Shown: positions 10,128-19,689, counted from the first letter of the stretch. The stretch is 64,000 nucleotides of DNA from Flavobacteriaceae bacterium YJPT1-3 (GCA_029866965.1 CP123444.1:310001-374000); one strand, 5' to 3'. A program made the numbers and translations. The notes: a model not told the origin generated them from the sequence alone.

Positions 10128-13100
10128 ATGACTCAACCGAAAAAAATCTTAAGACAAAGCACCAGGCTACTCTGGGGCCTGGCCTTTATGGTCTGCATGG
10201 CTTATCAAGCAACTCCATTAATCGCTCAAAATACGGTGTCTGGTAATGTTACCGATCCCTTTGGCGTTGCGATTCCCGGTGTGAATATCGTTGAAGAAGG
10301 CACCTCCAACGGGACCCAAACCGATTTCAATGGAGATTATTCGCTGGCCTTGGAAAATGAAAATAGCACGCTGGTCTTTTCCTTCGTAGGATTTGAGACG
10401 CGACGTATCCCTGTAAATGGTCGGTCAACCATCGCAGTGACCTTGCAAGAAAGTGTGGAGTCACTAACGGATGTTGTAGTCATTGGTTATGGTACCAGAA
10501 ATCGAGAAGATCTGACCGGGGCCGTTTCTACAATTCAGGCTGAGGGTATTGGAGAGCAACCCATCACTAGTTTTGAACAGTCCCTTTCCGGACAAGTTTC
10601 AGGGGTACAGTTACGCCAAAATGGTGCTCCTGGCGGGGGACCAGAGATCTTAATTCGAGGGGTCGCTTCTACTGGAGCGAACAATGCTCCCTTATATGTT
10701 GTTGATGGAATACCGCTCGGAAATGTAAATAGCCAACGCGATAATTTCATCCTCAACTCTATAGATCCGAACAGCATAGCCTCCATAAGTGTTTTAAAGG
10801 ATGCATCAGCAAAAGCGATCTATGGTTCGCGTGCATCCAATGGGGTTGTACTTATTACGACCAAAAGAGGTGAGCTAGGGAAGCCCACCATCACTTTTGG
10901 CACTTCTACCGGATTTCAAGAAATTCCGGAATTTGAAAATCCCAATGTATTAAATGCAGAACAATTGCGAAGATTCAGAATAGAGTCTTATGAAGACCGC
11001 CTTTTTGCCATAGGAGCGTTAGGCCCCAATGAATTGGCTGATTTAGACCGATTGATAGGCTTGGGCGATCTCGGGAATGGAACCGATTGGTTTGATGAAA
11101 TTACCCGAAGCGCGATCATCTCAGAATACAATATTGGTGTCAACGGAGGTTCTGAAAATGTTCGCTATAATATTTCTACCAACTACACCAATCAGGAAGG
11201 TACCCTGATCAATACTGACTTTAAACGATACAGCCTGCGTGCGAATGTCGATGTAGACGTGACAGATAACATTCGATTTGGTGTCAATCTAGCCCCTACG
11301 CAAACTATAGCGACGGGTGGACGAACTGATGCAGGAGGCACCAATTTTGACATTTTTGCAGCAGTACCCCTATCACGATGGACCGATCCTTCTGCTCCGG
11401 TTTTTGACGAAAATGGTGAATTGACCAATGTAGCCAACGGGGATCTCATCCCATTTTATAATGTAAACCCCGTTTACTTGCTCACCGGGAGAGATGATGA
11501 ACGTCGCACCAATCAATTATTGGCGGCCTCTTATGTAGAGCTAGATATCTTGGAGGGCCTGACCGTGAAAACCTTTGGTTCCATTCAATATGTGGATAGA
11601 CGAAATACGTTCTTTGAGCCCTCCGATTTTCCCGGTGACGGTGCCTTGACTCCTAATTTATCAGGTACCCGACAGGCTCGGGCAGGCATAGGAGAGTTTA
11701 CAAACTTCAACTGGACCTGGCAAAATACACTCACCTATACAACCACCATTGCCGAAGATCACAGAATAGATGCCCTGGCTGGATTCACCCTGGAAAACAG
11801 AAGATTCGACAATACCATCATCAATGCGGTAAATATTCTTGACGAATCCATTACTATTCCTGATTCGAATAATACAGATCCTGAAAACGTCAATAATTTT
11901 ACAGGGCGTGGGCAGGCAGGCGAAAATAGCTTGGTTTCCTTCTTAGGCAGATTAGATTATGCCTATAAGAATAGATACTACATCACAGGGACTATTCGTA
12001 GAGATGGCTCTTCACTGTTTGGTGCCAATACTCGATACGGTAATTTCCCGTCAGTTGCGGCTGCCTGGCGAATAGCTAATGAGCCATTTTGGGAAAATCT
12101 AAAAAGTACGATATCCGAATTCAAGTTGGAAGGAGGCTATGGTATTAGCGGTAGCAATGCCAACATTGGAAATTTTCAAGCTCAGGGGCAAATTACCAGT
12201 GGACCGGATTACGTGTTTGGCGGAGAATTAGCTCCTGGAAGTGCTGTTTCCGTACTACCCAACTCTTTATTGACCTGGGAAGAAGCCAAAGAACTCAACT
12301 TGGGTCTTGATCTGGGCTTATACGACAATAAAATTTTCTTAGGAATCGATTATTATGATATCGAAACTGAAGGATTTCTTTCCGGACTACCCCTACCAAC
12401 CACATCAGGTTTTGGAAGTATCCTAACCAATCTAGGGAGCATCGAGAATAAAGGTTTCGAGATTGAGCTCCGTGTCGAAAATGTGTTGGGGGGCAAAGAC
12501 TTTCAATGGGATGCCAACTTCAACTTGACCCGAAATCGCAGCAAAGTACTCGATCTTGCCGCTGAGTCTGGTTTTATAAGACCTGGGGCCATAGCCCGTG
12601 CCTTTACAGAAACCCGCGTAGGTGAGGAAGTTGGTCTTTACAGAGGTTTTAACGTTACAGGATTGTTTACCCAGGCTGAGATTGATGATCCAAACGTCCC
12701 AAAATACCCAGGAGCGGTCGAAGGATCTTTAAAATACGAGGATGGTAATGGTGATGGAGCACTTGGTGATGAAGAAGATTTTGTGATCATTGGTAATCCA
12801 AATCCTGATTTTATCTACGGTATGGTCCATAATTTCAGGTATAAAGATCTGGATTTAAGGCTCGTTTTTGCCGGTGCAGTCGGTCAACAAATCTTTAACG
12901 GTACCAACCAGTACAACGGAAACCAGGACGGGGTGTTTAATGTGGATACCAGGCAACTGGACCGTTGGCGACCCGGGGATGACCCCACCACCACTACGAT
13001 TCCGGGGACAGCCAGTGAACAAAGCAGACAACGGTTCCGCCTGCCCAACTCCCTATCGGTGGACGATGCTGATTATTTATGGGTCCGAAATATTACCCTG

Positions 13101-13310
13101 GGCTACAACATCAGCGGCGATAAGGTTGGCAATGCCTTCCAAAACGCCAGAGTCTATACCAGTATTCAAAACCCATTTTTGTTTACGGAGTATGATATGG
13201 GTAATCCCGAAATTAACCGGTCGGCAGATACTGCGCTGGTCAGAAACGTAAACTACGGAGCCTATCCTATTTCAAGAATTTTCACCCTGGGTGTTAATGT
13301 TACATTTTAA
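10128..13310 (+). CDS. SusC/RagA-type TonB-dependent outer-membrane transporter
   Basis: This 1060-residue protein has an N-terminal signal (ending around PLIAQ). A carboxypeptidase-D-like domain follows (VSGNVTDPFGVAIPGVNI, ~37-110), then the SusC linker DVVVIGYGTRNREDLTGAVS, the plug domain with LYVVDGIPLG and SVLKDASAKAIYGSRASNGV, and a long beta-barrel ending TLGVNVTF. With its partner SusD it imports oligosaccharides across the outer membrane using TonB energy. It is the first gene of the rightward operon, divergent from the glycoside hydrolase operon. Its stop lies one base before the susD start. The glycan specificity is not readable from sequence, but the neighbourhood points to rhamnose- and galactose-containing oligosaccharides. 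Confidence 0.96.
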   Translation: MTQPKKILRQSTRLLWGLAFMVCMAYQATPLIAQNTVSGNVTDPFGVAIPGVNIVEEGTSNGTQTDFNGDYSLALENENSTLVFSFVGFETRRIPVNGRSTIAVTLQESVESLTDVVVIGYGTRNREDLTGAVSTIQAEGIGEQPITSFEQSLSGQVSGVQLRQNGAPGGGPEILIRGVASTGANNAPLYVVDGIPLGNVNSQRDNFILNSIDPNSIASISVLKDASAKAIYGSRASNGVVLITTKRGELGKPTITFGTSTGFQEIPEFENPNVLNAEQLRRFRIESYEDRLFAIGALGPNELADLDRLIGLGDLGNGTDWFDEITRSAIISEYNIGVNGGSENVRYNISTNYTNQEGTLINTDFKRYSLRANVDVDVTDNIRFGVNLAPTQTIATGGRTDAGGTNFDIFAAVPLSRWTDPSAPVFDENGELTNVANGDLIPFYNVNPVYLLTGRDDERRTNQLLAASYVELDILEGLTVKTFGSIQYVDRRNTFFEPSDFPGDGALTPNLSGTRQARAGIGEFTNFNWTWQNTLTYTTTIAEDHRIDALAGFTLENRRFDNTIINAVNILDESITIPDSNNTDPENVNNFTGRGQAGENSLVSFLGRLDYAYKNRYYITGTIRRDGSSLFGANTRYGNFPSVAAAWRIANEPFWENLKSTISEFKLEGGYGISGSNANIGNFQAQGQITSGPDYVFGGELAPGSAVSVLPNSLLTWEEAKELNLGLDLGLYDNKIFLGIDYYDIETEGFLSGLPLPTTSGFGSILTNLGSIENKGFEIELRVENVLGGKDFQWDANFNLTRNRSKVLDLAAESGFIRPGAIARAFTETRVGEEVGLYRGFNVTGLFTQAEIDDPNVPKYPGAVEGSLKYEDGNGDGALGDEEDFVIIGNPNPDFIYGMVHNFRYKDLDLRLVFAGAVGQQIFNGTNQYNGNQDGVFNVDTRQLDRWRPGDDPTTTTIPGTASEQSRQRFRLPNSLSVDDADYLWVRNITLGYNISGDKVGNAFQNARVYTSIQNPFLFTEYDMGNPEINRSADTALVRNVNYGAYPISRIFTLGVNVTF

Positions 13311-13311
13311 A

Positions 13312-14784
13312 ATGATTAAGATGAAGAACCATTCGATATTATCAATACTGCTATTGACCACTGCATTTCTTTTTGCAGGCTGTGAGGACTTTTTGGAGGA
13401 GGCTCCTGAGACTTTTCAGACGCCACAGAATTTCTTTGAAAATGAAGACCAACTCAATGAAGCCGTTGCAGGAATCTACAACACCAATCGTGGATTAATG
13501 AATGGTGCGCACTGGCGTTTTGGCGAAAATAGGTCAGACAATACGAGCTTCCAATTCAATCCTGCTGATCGTGGCGGATTCAATAATGAAGAAGTAGATC
13601 TGTTCTTAATGCTTTCAGCTAATCCCAATCTTGGGGAATATTGGAATACGAGCTATTCCGGTATCTCCAGAGCGAACTTTGCCCTGGAAAACATCGACGG
13701 TGTGACCTTTAACGACGAATCACTGCGCAATGTGCGTCGGGGTGAAATACTCTTTCTTAGGAGCTGGTTTTACTTCAATCTGGTACAGCTTTTTGGTGAT
13801 GTACCCTACGTCACTTCTGCCGGGGACACCCCCGATGAAATCCTGTCCGATGAATTTTTGGAACGAATACCTGTAGGTGAGGTTTACGCGAATATTCTAG
13901 ATGATATGCAGCAAGCCATTGATCTGTTGCCCAATCCAGGAGCTACTGAAAGCGGTAGAGCTACAAAGGGTGCGGCACTGATGCTGAAGGCGAAAATGCA
14001 TATGACGTTACAAGAGTTTTCCATTGCCGCTGAACTCCTGGAGGAAATGCAAAGTCTCGGCTATTCATTGCAAGCTGATTATGCGAGTATTTTTGCGCCC
14101 GACAACAAAAACAACAGTGAAATGGTTTTTGAAATACAATATTCCTTTGCGCTCGGGCAAGCTTCTAATTTCGTATCGCGATTTGTCCCTTTTAACAGTG
14201 GTAATGACATCCTGGGCGAAAGTGGCCCTGCGGGATCACGAGCGGGACAGAACCAGCCTACCCAAAGCCTCATCGATATTTACGATGAAGACGACGCACG
14301 ATTTACGCACAATATTTCCTTTTATGATGATGGCACGACGGTAGAACCCTGGATGAGTAAGTTCAACTACGGTTTTGAAGATCAAGGATTGCAAGATGTG
14401 AATTTCCCAATGTTCCGCTATGCTGATGCTCTATTAATGCTGGCGGAATGTTACGAAAAATCCGGTGGCGGCGACCCGGTCTTGCTTTTACAGCAGGTCA
14501 GGAGCCGATCCATGCCAGATTCAAGCTTGAGTCCAGATGAATTAGCAAACCTGGAACAGACCATTGCCGACGAGCGAAGACGGGAACTGGCTTTTGAAAA
14601 CCACCGCTGGTTTGATTTGCTGCGCACCGGCAAAGCAGTGGAGGTCATGACCGCACACGGTATGGACCAAAAAGCACAAAAGCCAACCGTACCGGATGAA
14701 GCATATACCAATATCAGAACTTTACTGGGTATTCCTTTTGGACAAGTGGAGGAATTTGGTTTTACTCAAAATCCCGGCTGGTAA
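13312..14784 (+). CDS. SusD/RagB-type surface glycan-binding lipoprotein
   Basis: About 490 residues with lipobox LFAGC, then the SusD-like N-terminal domain (CEDFLEEAPETFQTPQNFF) and tetratricopeptide-like helices. The C-terminal RagB/SusD segment contains FPMFRYADALLMLAECYEKSGG and ADERRRELAFENHRWFDLLRTGKAVEVM, both family signatures. It forms the lid of the SusC transporter and binds the glycan at the surface. I chose the ATG at 13312, directly after the susC stop. The ATG at 13321 is equally possible and gives a cleaner signal peptide. A start inside susC at 13291 would need an unlikely overlap. Confidence 0.94.
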   Translation: MIKMKNHSILSILLLTTAFLFAGCEDFLEEAPETFQTPQNFFENEDQLNEAVAGIYNTNRGLMNGAHWRFGENRSDNTSFQFNPADRGGFNNEEVDLFLMLSANPNLGEYWNTSYSGISRANFALENIDGVTFNDESLRNVRRGEILFLRSWFYFNLVQLFGDVPYVTSAGDTPDEILSDEFLERIPVGEVYANILDDMQQAIDLLPNPGATESGRATKGAALMLKAKMHMTLQEFSIAAELLEEMQSLGYSLQADYASIFAPDNKNNSEMVFEIQYSFALGQASNFVSRFVPFNSGNDILGESGPAGSRAGQNQPTQSLIDIYDEDDARFTHNISFYDDGTTVEPWMSKFNYGFEDQGLQDVNFPMFRYADALLMLAECYEKSGGGDPVLLLQQVRSRSMPDSSLSPDELANLEQTIADERRRELAFENHRWFDLLRTGKAVEVMTAHGMDQKAQKPTVPDEAYTNIRTLLGIPFGQVEEFGFTQNPGW

Positions 14785-14938
14785 TCCCTGAGATTGGTAA
14801 GACACTTATAAAACAAAAATGAACTATACCGATACTAGAGCAAAAGACTTTGAAACCAAACTAAACAACTGAATGACGACCTAAGCGTGCCCAGACAGGC
14901 CGGTCTAAATCTCGAATATCGAGAAAAAAAAGTACGAT

Positions 14939-16726
14939 ATGAAGACCAAAATAAATACCGCATTGCTCCTTTTTTTCGTCCTATCCACCGTAATCATCGG
15001 ATGTGAGGATGACGACATAAATCTAGATTCACCCTACACCTTATTTACCTTTGACGTAACCGATCTCACAGTGGTATTTGCAAATGCAACTGTAGACAAT
15101 CCGGAAAGCTTCAATTGGGACTTTGGAGATGGTGCCAGTTCTACCGAAGCCAATCCCACCCACACTTATCAAGAGGGTGGTACTTACACTGTAGTTTTGA
15201 CAGCCAGCAACAGTGCCGGAGAAGATCAATTCGAAAGAACGGTTACGGTTACTGAGCCCATACCACCGCTAGCTCCGGTCGTTTCTGAATCCTTCGACAG
15301 TTATACTGCTGATGCCAGCGTGGAGGGACAAGGCACAGCGACTGATGGATGGGCAGGAGCATGGACAAAATTAACCGGGGATGATGTCAATGTTGTATCG
15401 AGCGGCATTATCAACAACCAAATCGCCGTGGCGACTTCAGGAAATGCGCTATTGCTGGATGCTAGCGGAACGAATACACGCTACAAACGCAATTTTGAAA
15501 CGCCCTACGTGGATAATGGAAATACGTATTGGTTTGCCTTTCAGGCTGAATTCAACAACACCGACCTCGATGGTGGTGAAGTACAGGTCATGTTGGTCGA
15601 TAATGATGTTGAAAGTTTTGGAGCCGGAGGAGGAGATGGCCAATTTTTGGGAATCGGTAAAACCATAAATCCAGCTGGCCTTGGTATTATGACCTTTGGA
15701 CCCTTTAACAATGAAGAGGCGACAACAGTGACTGCAGAAGGGCCACTTTGGCTAGTCGCTAAGATTGAGACCAATGGAACCGCAGAAGACGATGTGGTAA
15801 AACTATTCGTCAATCCCACGCCGGGCGTCGAACCTGCCGATGGAACACAAGTAGTGACTTTCAATGCTCCTGAACTCAGCGGTGGCTGGCAAGGTGTCGG
15901 TTTCAAGTACAGCGGTGGAAATGCTTCTCAGGTGAAAATTGATGACATCTACGTAGGAAACACCTATCAGGATGTTACCCCGCTCAACTACGTGGATCTC
16001 CCACCTCCAGTCATTGAGTCGTTCGATACTTATACCGTTGATGCCTCTGTTGAAGGTCAGGGGGACGCTAGTGATGGATGGGCAGGACCTTGGGTTAAAT
16101 TATCTGGTGGAGACGTCAATGTGGTTTCAGGAGGAATTGAGAACAGTACCATTGCGGTGCAAACCACAGGAAATTCGCTGTTGCTCGATGCGAGTGTTGG
16201 TGCTTCTCGCTACAAGCGTCTTTTAACGGAACCCTTTATGGATGACGGTCGTACCTATTGGTTTGCTTTTCAAGCGGAGTTTGCCGGTGCAACCGATGAT
16301 ACGGGTGAATTAATAATTATGCTGGTCGATAATGAGGCAGAAGATTTTGGTGGCGGCGGCCCTAATGGTCAGTTTCTAGGAATTGGTAAAACCATCAGTC
16401 CTGGCGCCCCACTTGGGATCATGACCTTTGGACCATTTAATAATATAGATGCAACAGATGTTTCAGTAGCAGACGGACCATTATGGCTGGTTGCTAAAAT
16501 TGAAACCAATGGAACCGCCGAACGGGATCTGGTCCGGGTATTCGTCAACCCAACTCCTGGAATTGAACCCGCTAATGGCACAGAGGCCGTGTCTTTCGCT
16601 GCTCCAGAACTTAACGGTGGCTGGGAAGGCATTGGATTCAAGTTTAGTGGAGGAGCAACAACCGCTAAAATTGATGACCTTTATTTGGGGTATCGCTATG
16701 CTGATGTTACTCCTGAGAATTATTAG
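14939..16726 (+). CDS. PKD-domain lipoprotein with a tandemly duplicated ~240-residue domain
   Basis: This 595-residue protein has lipobox VIIGC. A PKD domain at about residues 35-108 contains FNWDFGDGASSTEANPTHTY and GTYTVVLTASN. It is followed by two copies of one domain, residues ~117-356 and ~359-595. Each copy begins ESFD(S/T)YT-DASVEGQG and contains GNxLLLDAS, YWFAFQAEF, GQFLGIGKTI, GIMTFGPFNN, PLWLVAKIETNGTA and VFVNPTPG-type motifs, ending KIDD(I/L)Y. Position downstream of susD fits a surface glycan-binding protein. The duplicated unit resembles the beta-sandwich (laminin-G/concanavalin-like) domains seen in such proteins, but I do not recognise a named family. There is no visible catalytic signature. 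The 154-bp gap to susD shows nothing notable. Confidence 0.8.
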   Translation: MKTKINTALLLFFVLSTVIIGCEDDDINLDSPYTLFTFDVTDLTVVFANATVDNPESFNWDFGDGASSTEANPTHTYQEGGTYTVVLTASNSAGEDQFERTVTVTEPIPPLAPVVSESFDSYTADASVEGQGTATDGWAGAWTKLTGDDVNVVSSGIINNQIAVATSGNALLLDASGTNTRYKRNFETPYVDNGNTYWFAFQAEFNNTDLDGGEVQVMLVDNDVESFGAGGGDGQFLGIGKTINPAGLGIMTFGPFNNEEATTVTAEGPLWLVAKIETNGTAEDDVVKLFVNPTPGVEPADGTQVVTFNAPELSGGWQGVGFKYSGGNASQVKIDDIYVGNTYQDVTPLNYVDLPPPVIESFDTYTVDASVEGQGDASDGWAGPWVKLSGGDVNVVSGGIENSTIAVQTTGNSLLLDASVGASRYKRLLTEPFMDDGRTYWFAFQAEFAGATDDTGELIIMLVDNEAEDFGGGGPNGQFLGIGKTISPGAPLGIMTFGPFNNIDATDVSVADGPLWLVAKIETNGTAERDLVRVFVNPTPGIEPANGTEAVSFAAPELNGGWEGIGFKFSGGATTAKIDDLYLGYRYADVTPENY

Positions 16727-16861
16727 AGCATGAGTGTAGCAGGAACAGATACATTCTTGACGATATTCTTGGGATACATAAAACAGTTAAGATAGACCTA
16801 AAACATGAACGGCAGATTATAAGACTGCAATTAACTTGAATTAGTGTATTTAATTAGCAGA

Positions 16862-16905
16862 GCGGTGCAAACGATCCTTATGGATTCATTTTGCACCGTT
16901 TTTTA
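16862..16905 (+). terminator. Rho-independent terminator after the susCD operon
   Basis: GCGGTGCAAA pairs with TTTTGCACCG around an inner GGATC-type hairpin, followed directly by TTTTTTATT. It separates the PKD gene from the sulfatase that starts at 16916. Confidence 0.8.
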
Positions 16906-16915
16906 TTAGGGAATC

Positions 16916-18325
16916 ATGCTTAAAAAAATAACATTGCTTCTATACGGTGTCCTATTCCTTATTCAATCTGCTTGCATCGATAAAATAGCAGAACAATCAG
17001 AAGCTCCAACTCAAAAAAGACCCAATATAATAATCTTGCTTACTGACGATCAGCGAGCCGACGCAGTGGGATTTATGGGGAACCCTCAAATTAAGACGCC
17101 ACATCTGGACATTTTGGCCTCGCAGGGTATTGTCTTTTCTAATGCTTACGTTACGACTTCCATATGTTCCGTGAGCAGGGCGAGCATTCTGACCGGGCAA
17201 TACGCGCGCAGACACAATATTTGGGGATTCTCAAAAAATTTCAGTCCACAACAATGGCAAAAAACCTATCCCATCGTCATGAGAAATCAGGGCTATTATA
17301 CGGGGTTTATCGGCAAATTTGGGGTGGGAAATGAACTCCCGCAAGCCGACTTTGATTATTGGCGTGGGTTTGAGGGTCAGGGTAGTTTCAGACAAAAAAA
17401 TGAAGCGGGCGATGATATCCATCTGACCCGAATGATCAGCGATCAGATTATAACGTTTATTGATACAGTAAAGAGTAAAGCTCAGGCTTTTTGTCTCTCT
17501 GTTAGTTTTAAGGCCCCTCATGTCGAAGGCGATCCGGGCTACTTTCTTCCTGACCCCAAGTACGGGCAACTTCATAACCAGCAAGTGCTTTCAGAACCAG
17601 TGCAATCGGCGCCTGAATTCTTCAATCACTTTCCACCAGCGTTTACAGAGAATAATGTCGCCAGAAACCGATGGAAATCGCGCTTTGCAAATCCTCAGAT
17701 GCAACAAGAAAACATCAGAAAATATTATCAACTCATCCACGGTATTGATGTGGTAGTAGGGGAACTGGTAGAAGCGCTTACGCGAAATGGTCTATTGGAC
17801 AACACCATCATCATTTATACCAGTGATAACGGCTTTTATTTAGGGGAATACGGTTTTGCCGGTAAGTGGTATGGCAGTGAACCCTCTATTCGGGTTCCGT
17901 TGATGATTTTCGATGGTAGAAACCCTCTTTCACAAAGAAAAACGAGAAAAGATATCGCTTTAAATATCGATTTAGCGCCTACCCTACTTAAGCTAGCAGG
18001 AATTACATCTCCAAAAGAAATGCAGGGATATGCCTTAATGCCGCAACCAGAATCGCCAAGAGACTATTTTTTATATGAACATTTATGGCAATCGACCCCA
18101 AGGTATTTTATACCGAGCACAGAAGGTATAGTGTATACCGACAAGAAGTATATGCGTTATTTTATGAACCGGGATACTACAGAGCTCATTTTTGAGGAAC
18201 TCTACGACTTGAATAAAGATCCGCTGGAAATTAACAATCTCATGAACGCCCCCACCTTTACCTCCTTGAAAAAAAGCCTTAAAGACACCTTACATCGGGC
18301 CAAGCTCCAAGCCTCTGTCGATTGA
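16916..18325 (+). CDS. S1-family sulfatase with a C-S-V-S-R active site, lipoprotein
   Basis: This 469-residue lipoprotein (lipobox QSAC, Cys20) starts its catalytic fold at RPNIIILLTDDQR. The formylglycine position is Cys84 in C84-S-V-S-R88, followed by ASILTGQYARRH. The third position is Val instead of the usual Pro or Ala. GKFGVG replaces the common GKWHLG, and YTSDNGFYLGEYGFAGKWY is conserved. Ser86 is not the modified residue; Cys84 and Arg88 are intact, so an active enzyme is plausible. It would remove sulfate from the glycan. It begins ten bases after a strong terminator and so probably has its own promoter, but I could not identify one. A separate sulfatase (462-1913) in the facing operon suggests two different sulfate positions. 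Confidence 0.9.
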   Translation: MLKKITLLLYGVLFLIQSACIDKIAEQSEAPTQKRPNIIILLTDDQRADAVGFMGNPQIKTPHLDILASQGIVFSNAYVTTSICSVSRASILTGQYARRHNIWGFSKNFSPQQWQKTYPIVMRNQGYYTGFIGKFGVGNELPQADFDYWRGFEGQGSFRQKNEAGDDIHLTRMISDQIITFIDTVKSKAQAFCLSVSFKAPHVEGDPGYFLPDPKYGQLHNQQVLSEPVQSAPEFFNHFPPAFTENNVARNRWKSRFANPQMQQENIRKYYQLIHGIDVVVGELVEALTRNGLLDNTIIIYTSDNGFYLGEYGFAGKWYGSEPSIRVPLMIFDGRNPLSQRKTRKDIALNIDLAPTLLKLAGITSPKEMQGYALMPQPESPRDYFLYEHLWQSTPRYFIPSTEGIVYTDKKYMRYFMNRDTTELIFEELYDLNKDPLEINNLMNAPTFTSLKKSLKDTLHRAKLQASVD

Positions 18326-18342
18326 CCAAAATCTAGGTTCAT

Positions 18343-18352
18343 TTTCGCGAAA
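18343..18352. repeat. Iterated palindrome copy 4 (intergenic)
   Basis: Exact TTTCGCGAAA followed by GCGG, located 18 bases after the sulfatase stop. It is in the 180-bp convergent gap before the regulator gene, which otherwise shows nothing I can name. Confidence 0.9.
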
Positions 18353-18505
18353 GCGGAGGGTAAAACTGCAGAATAACAGATCGCATCATCTCCAGCTGCC
18401 TTTTTCTCAAAAATCCTTTGGGTGCGTTAAGCTTTTTGGCAAAAAAGTAGTTGCTGATTATTGAATAGAAAGTCAATATTCGAAATCCATGGAAATTCCA
18501 AATAC

Positions 18506-19552
18506 TCAGACGGAATTCCGATCGATAAAATTAAAAGGATTTTTAATCTTCCCTTTTTCGTGATTGAGGACCATTTGAGCGGCTCGCTGGCCCATGGCAT
18601 TAAAGTCGGTCGATATGACCGTAATGCCCAGAAGATCTTTTAGCGGTGTATCATTATACGAGATGACCCCTATTTCAACACCTAAATTCAGCTCGTCATC
18701 GCGAATCTGCTTGACCAAATTGACCAAGTCTGATTCTTCGATGGTGATGAACAAATCACCTTTTTTCAGCACGATGTCATCATAGACCTGGTCAATAATT
18801 TCGAAATCAAGATGGTGCTCAACGCAAAATTTACGGAAGCCGTGAAGTATCCGTTTGGGGTAGGGATAAACGGTATTCTCAGGATAGACTAAAAATAGCT
18901 TATTGTACTTAATGATTTTGTCCAGACCAACATGCAGCGCTTCATAAATGTCATTTTCAAAATCCTGATAAATCTCAATAACGTCACGCTCAAATTGAAG
19001 TTTGTTGTTGTCCATGATGACCAACTTTTCCGAAGGAATCGCGCTCAATGCCTTCAATACCTTGTCAGTATAGCTGATGTGACTCAGGTTCTCGGTTTTG
19101 AAATGGGGCATGATGACATAAAAGTCGTAAGCGCCGGTGTGCTTTTCAAGCAGATTTAGAAATAAGGTTTCATCGCAATGATAGATGTGCAGATCAATAT
19201 GGCCTTTACCTCCCATATTCTGTACAAACGAATTAAAGGTCCTGAGTTTGTAAGTGCTTAATTTGTTGATAAGAAAAAGAACATTGATACGTGAGATGAG
19301 TTCGGTGCGTGTCACATAGTATCCCTTTCCACGAATAGAAGTGATGATCTTTTGGTCCTTTAAAATATTGTAGGCCTTCTCCACCGTATCTCGAGATAGA
19401 TAGAACTCCTCACTCAAATTATTTATGGAGGGTATCTTCTGCCCCATAGTAAGTCGTCCCATGGCTATATTGTGGATGAAACTGTCCACAATTTGTTGGT
19501 ATTTAGGCTTACGGGATTTTGGATTGATATCCAAAAGATCAAACATCTCCAT
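18506..19552 (-). CDS. GntR-family regulator with sugar-binding-type sensor domain
   Basis: This 348-residue cytoplasmic regulator has an N-terminal winged helix-turn-helix (residues ~15-80: KYQQIVDSFIHNIAMGRL, IPSINNLSEEFYLSRDTVEKAYNIL, IRGKGYYV), typical of GntR. The rest resembles a LacI/periplasmic-binding-protein type effector domain, ending MGQRAAQMVLNH. This GntR plus PBP-like arrangement is common for sugar regulators in Bacteroidota. It is divergent from the rhamnose catabolic operon, making it the likely local regulator; L-rhamnose or L-rhamnulose is a reasonable effector. I infer that it binds the ACAGTRCAGGAY boxes, but a different target such as the CGAGGG-N5-CCCTCG inverted repeat is possible. 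The start is ATG 19552 or 19546. Confidence 0.85.
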   Translation of the reverse strand: MEMFDLLDINPKSRKPKYQQIVDSFIHNIAMGRLTMGQKIPSINNLSEEFYLSRDTVEKAYNILKDQKIITSIRGKGYYVTRTELISRINVLFLINKLSTYKLRTFNSFVQNMGGKGHIDLHIYHCDETLFLNLLEKHTGAYDFYVIMPHFKTENLSHISYTDKVLKALSAIPSEKLVIMDNNKLQFERDVIEIYQDFENDIYEALHVGLDKIIKYNKLFLVYPENTVYPYPKRILHGFRKFCVEHHLDFEIIDQVYDDIVLKKGDLFITIEESDLVNLVKQIRDDELNLGVEIGVISYNDTPLKDLLGITVISTDFNAMGQRAAQMVLNHEKGKIKNPFNFIDRNSV

Positions 19553-19622
19553 CTGGATCGGTAATTTTCATGAAATATCCATAAATTTTACCAAACTCTT
19601 CACCAAGGTTTTAAAATTTTAC

Positions 19623-19639
19623 CGAGGGGATAACCCTCG
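19623..19639. promoter_or_regulatory. Inverted repeat in the regulator/rhaEW intergenic region
   Basis: CGAGGG-N5-CCCTCG lies ten bases before box C. Two AAATTTTACC direct repeats (19583 and 19615) lie on its left. It could be an operator for autoregulation of the GntR gene or a small hairpin in an mRNA leader. Only the symmetry is seen. Confidence 0.35.
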
Positions 19640-19648
19640 CCGAGCGGT

Positions 19649-19689
19649 ACAGTACAGGACAGAAAGACCTGAGCTTAATCCTAAATTTA
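19649..19689 (+). promoter_or_regulatory. Promoter of the rhamnose catabolic operon with regulator box C
   Basis: Box ACAGTACAGGAC (19649-19660), exactly 21 bases, then TAAATTTA (19682-19689), 7 of 8 to TAnnTTTG. The RhaEW start is 30 bases downstream. This is the third instance of the same box-to-(-7) geometry in the window. Confidence 0.65.

Noticed and set aside
12868-13251. 127-codon frame within susC in another phase
   Set aside because: It overlaps conserved SusC barrel sequence and has no independent support.
14079-16641. Minus-strand frames opposite susD and the PKD gene, two of them similar to each other
   Set aside because: The similarity between the frames at 15541 and 16369 follows from the domain duplication on the coding strand, not from real genes.
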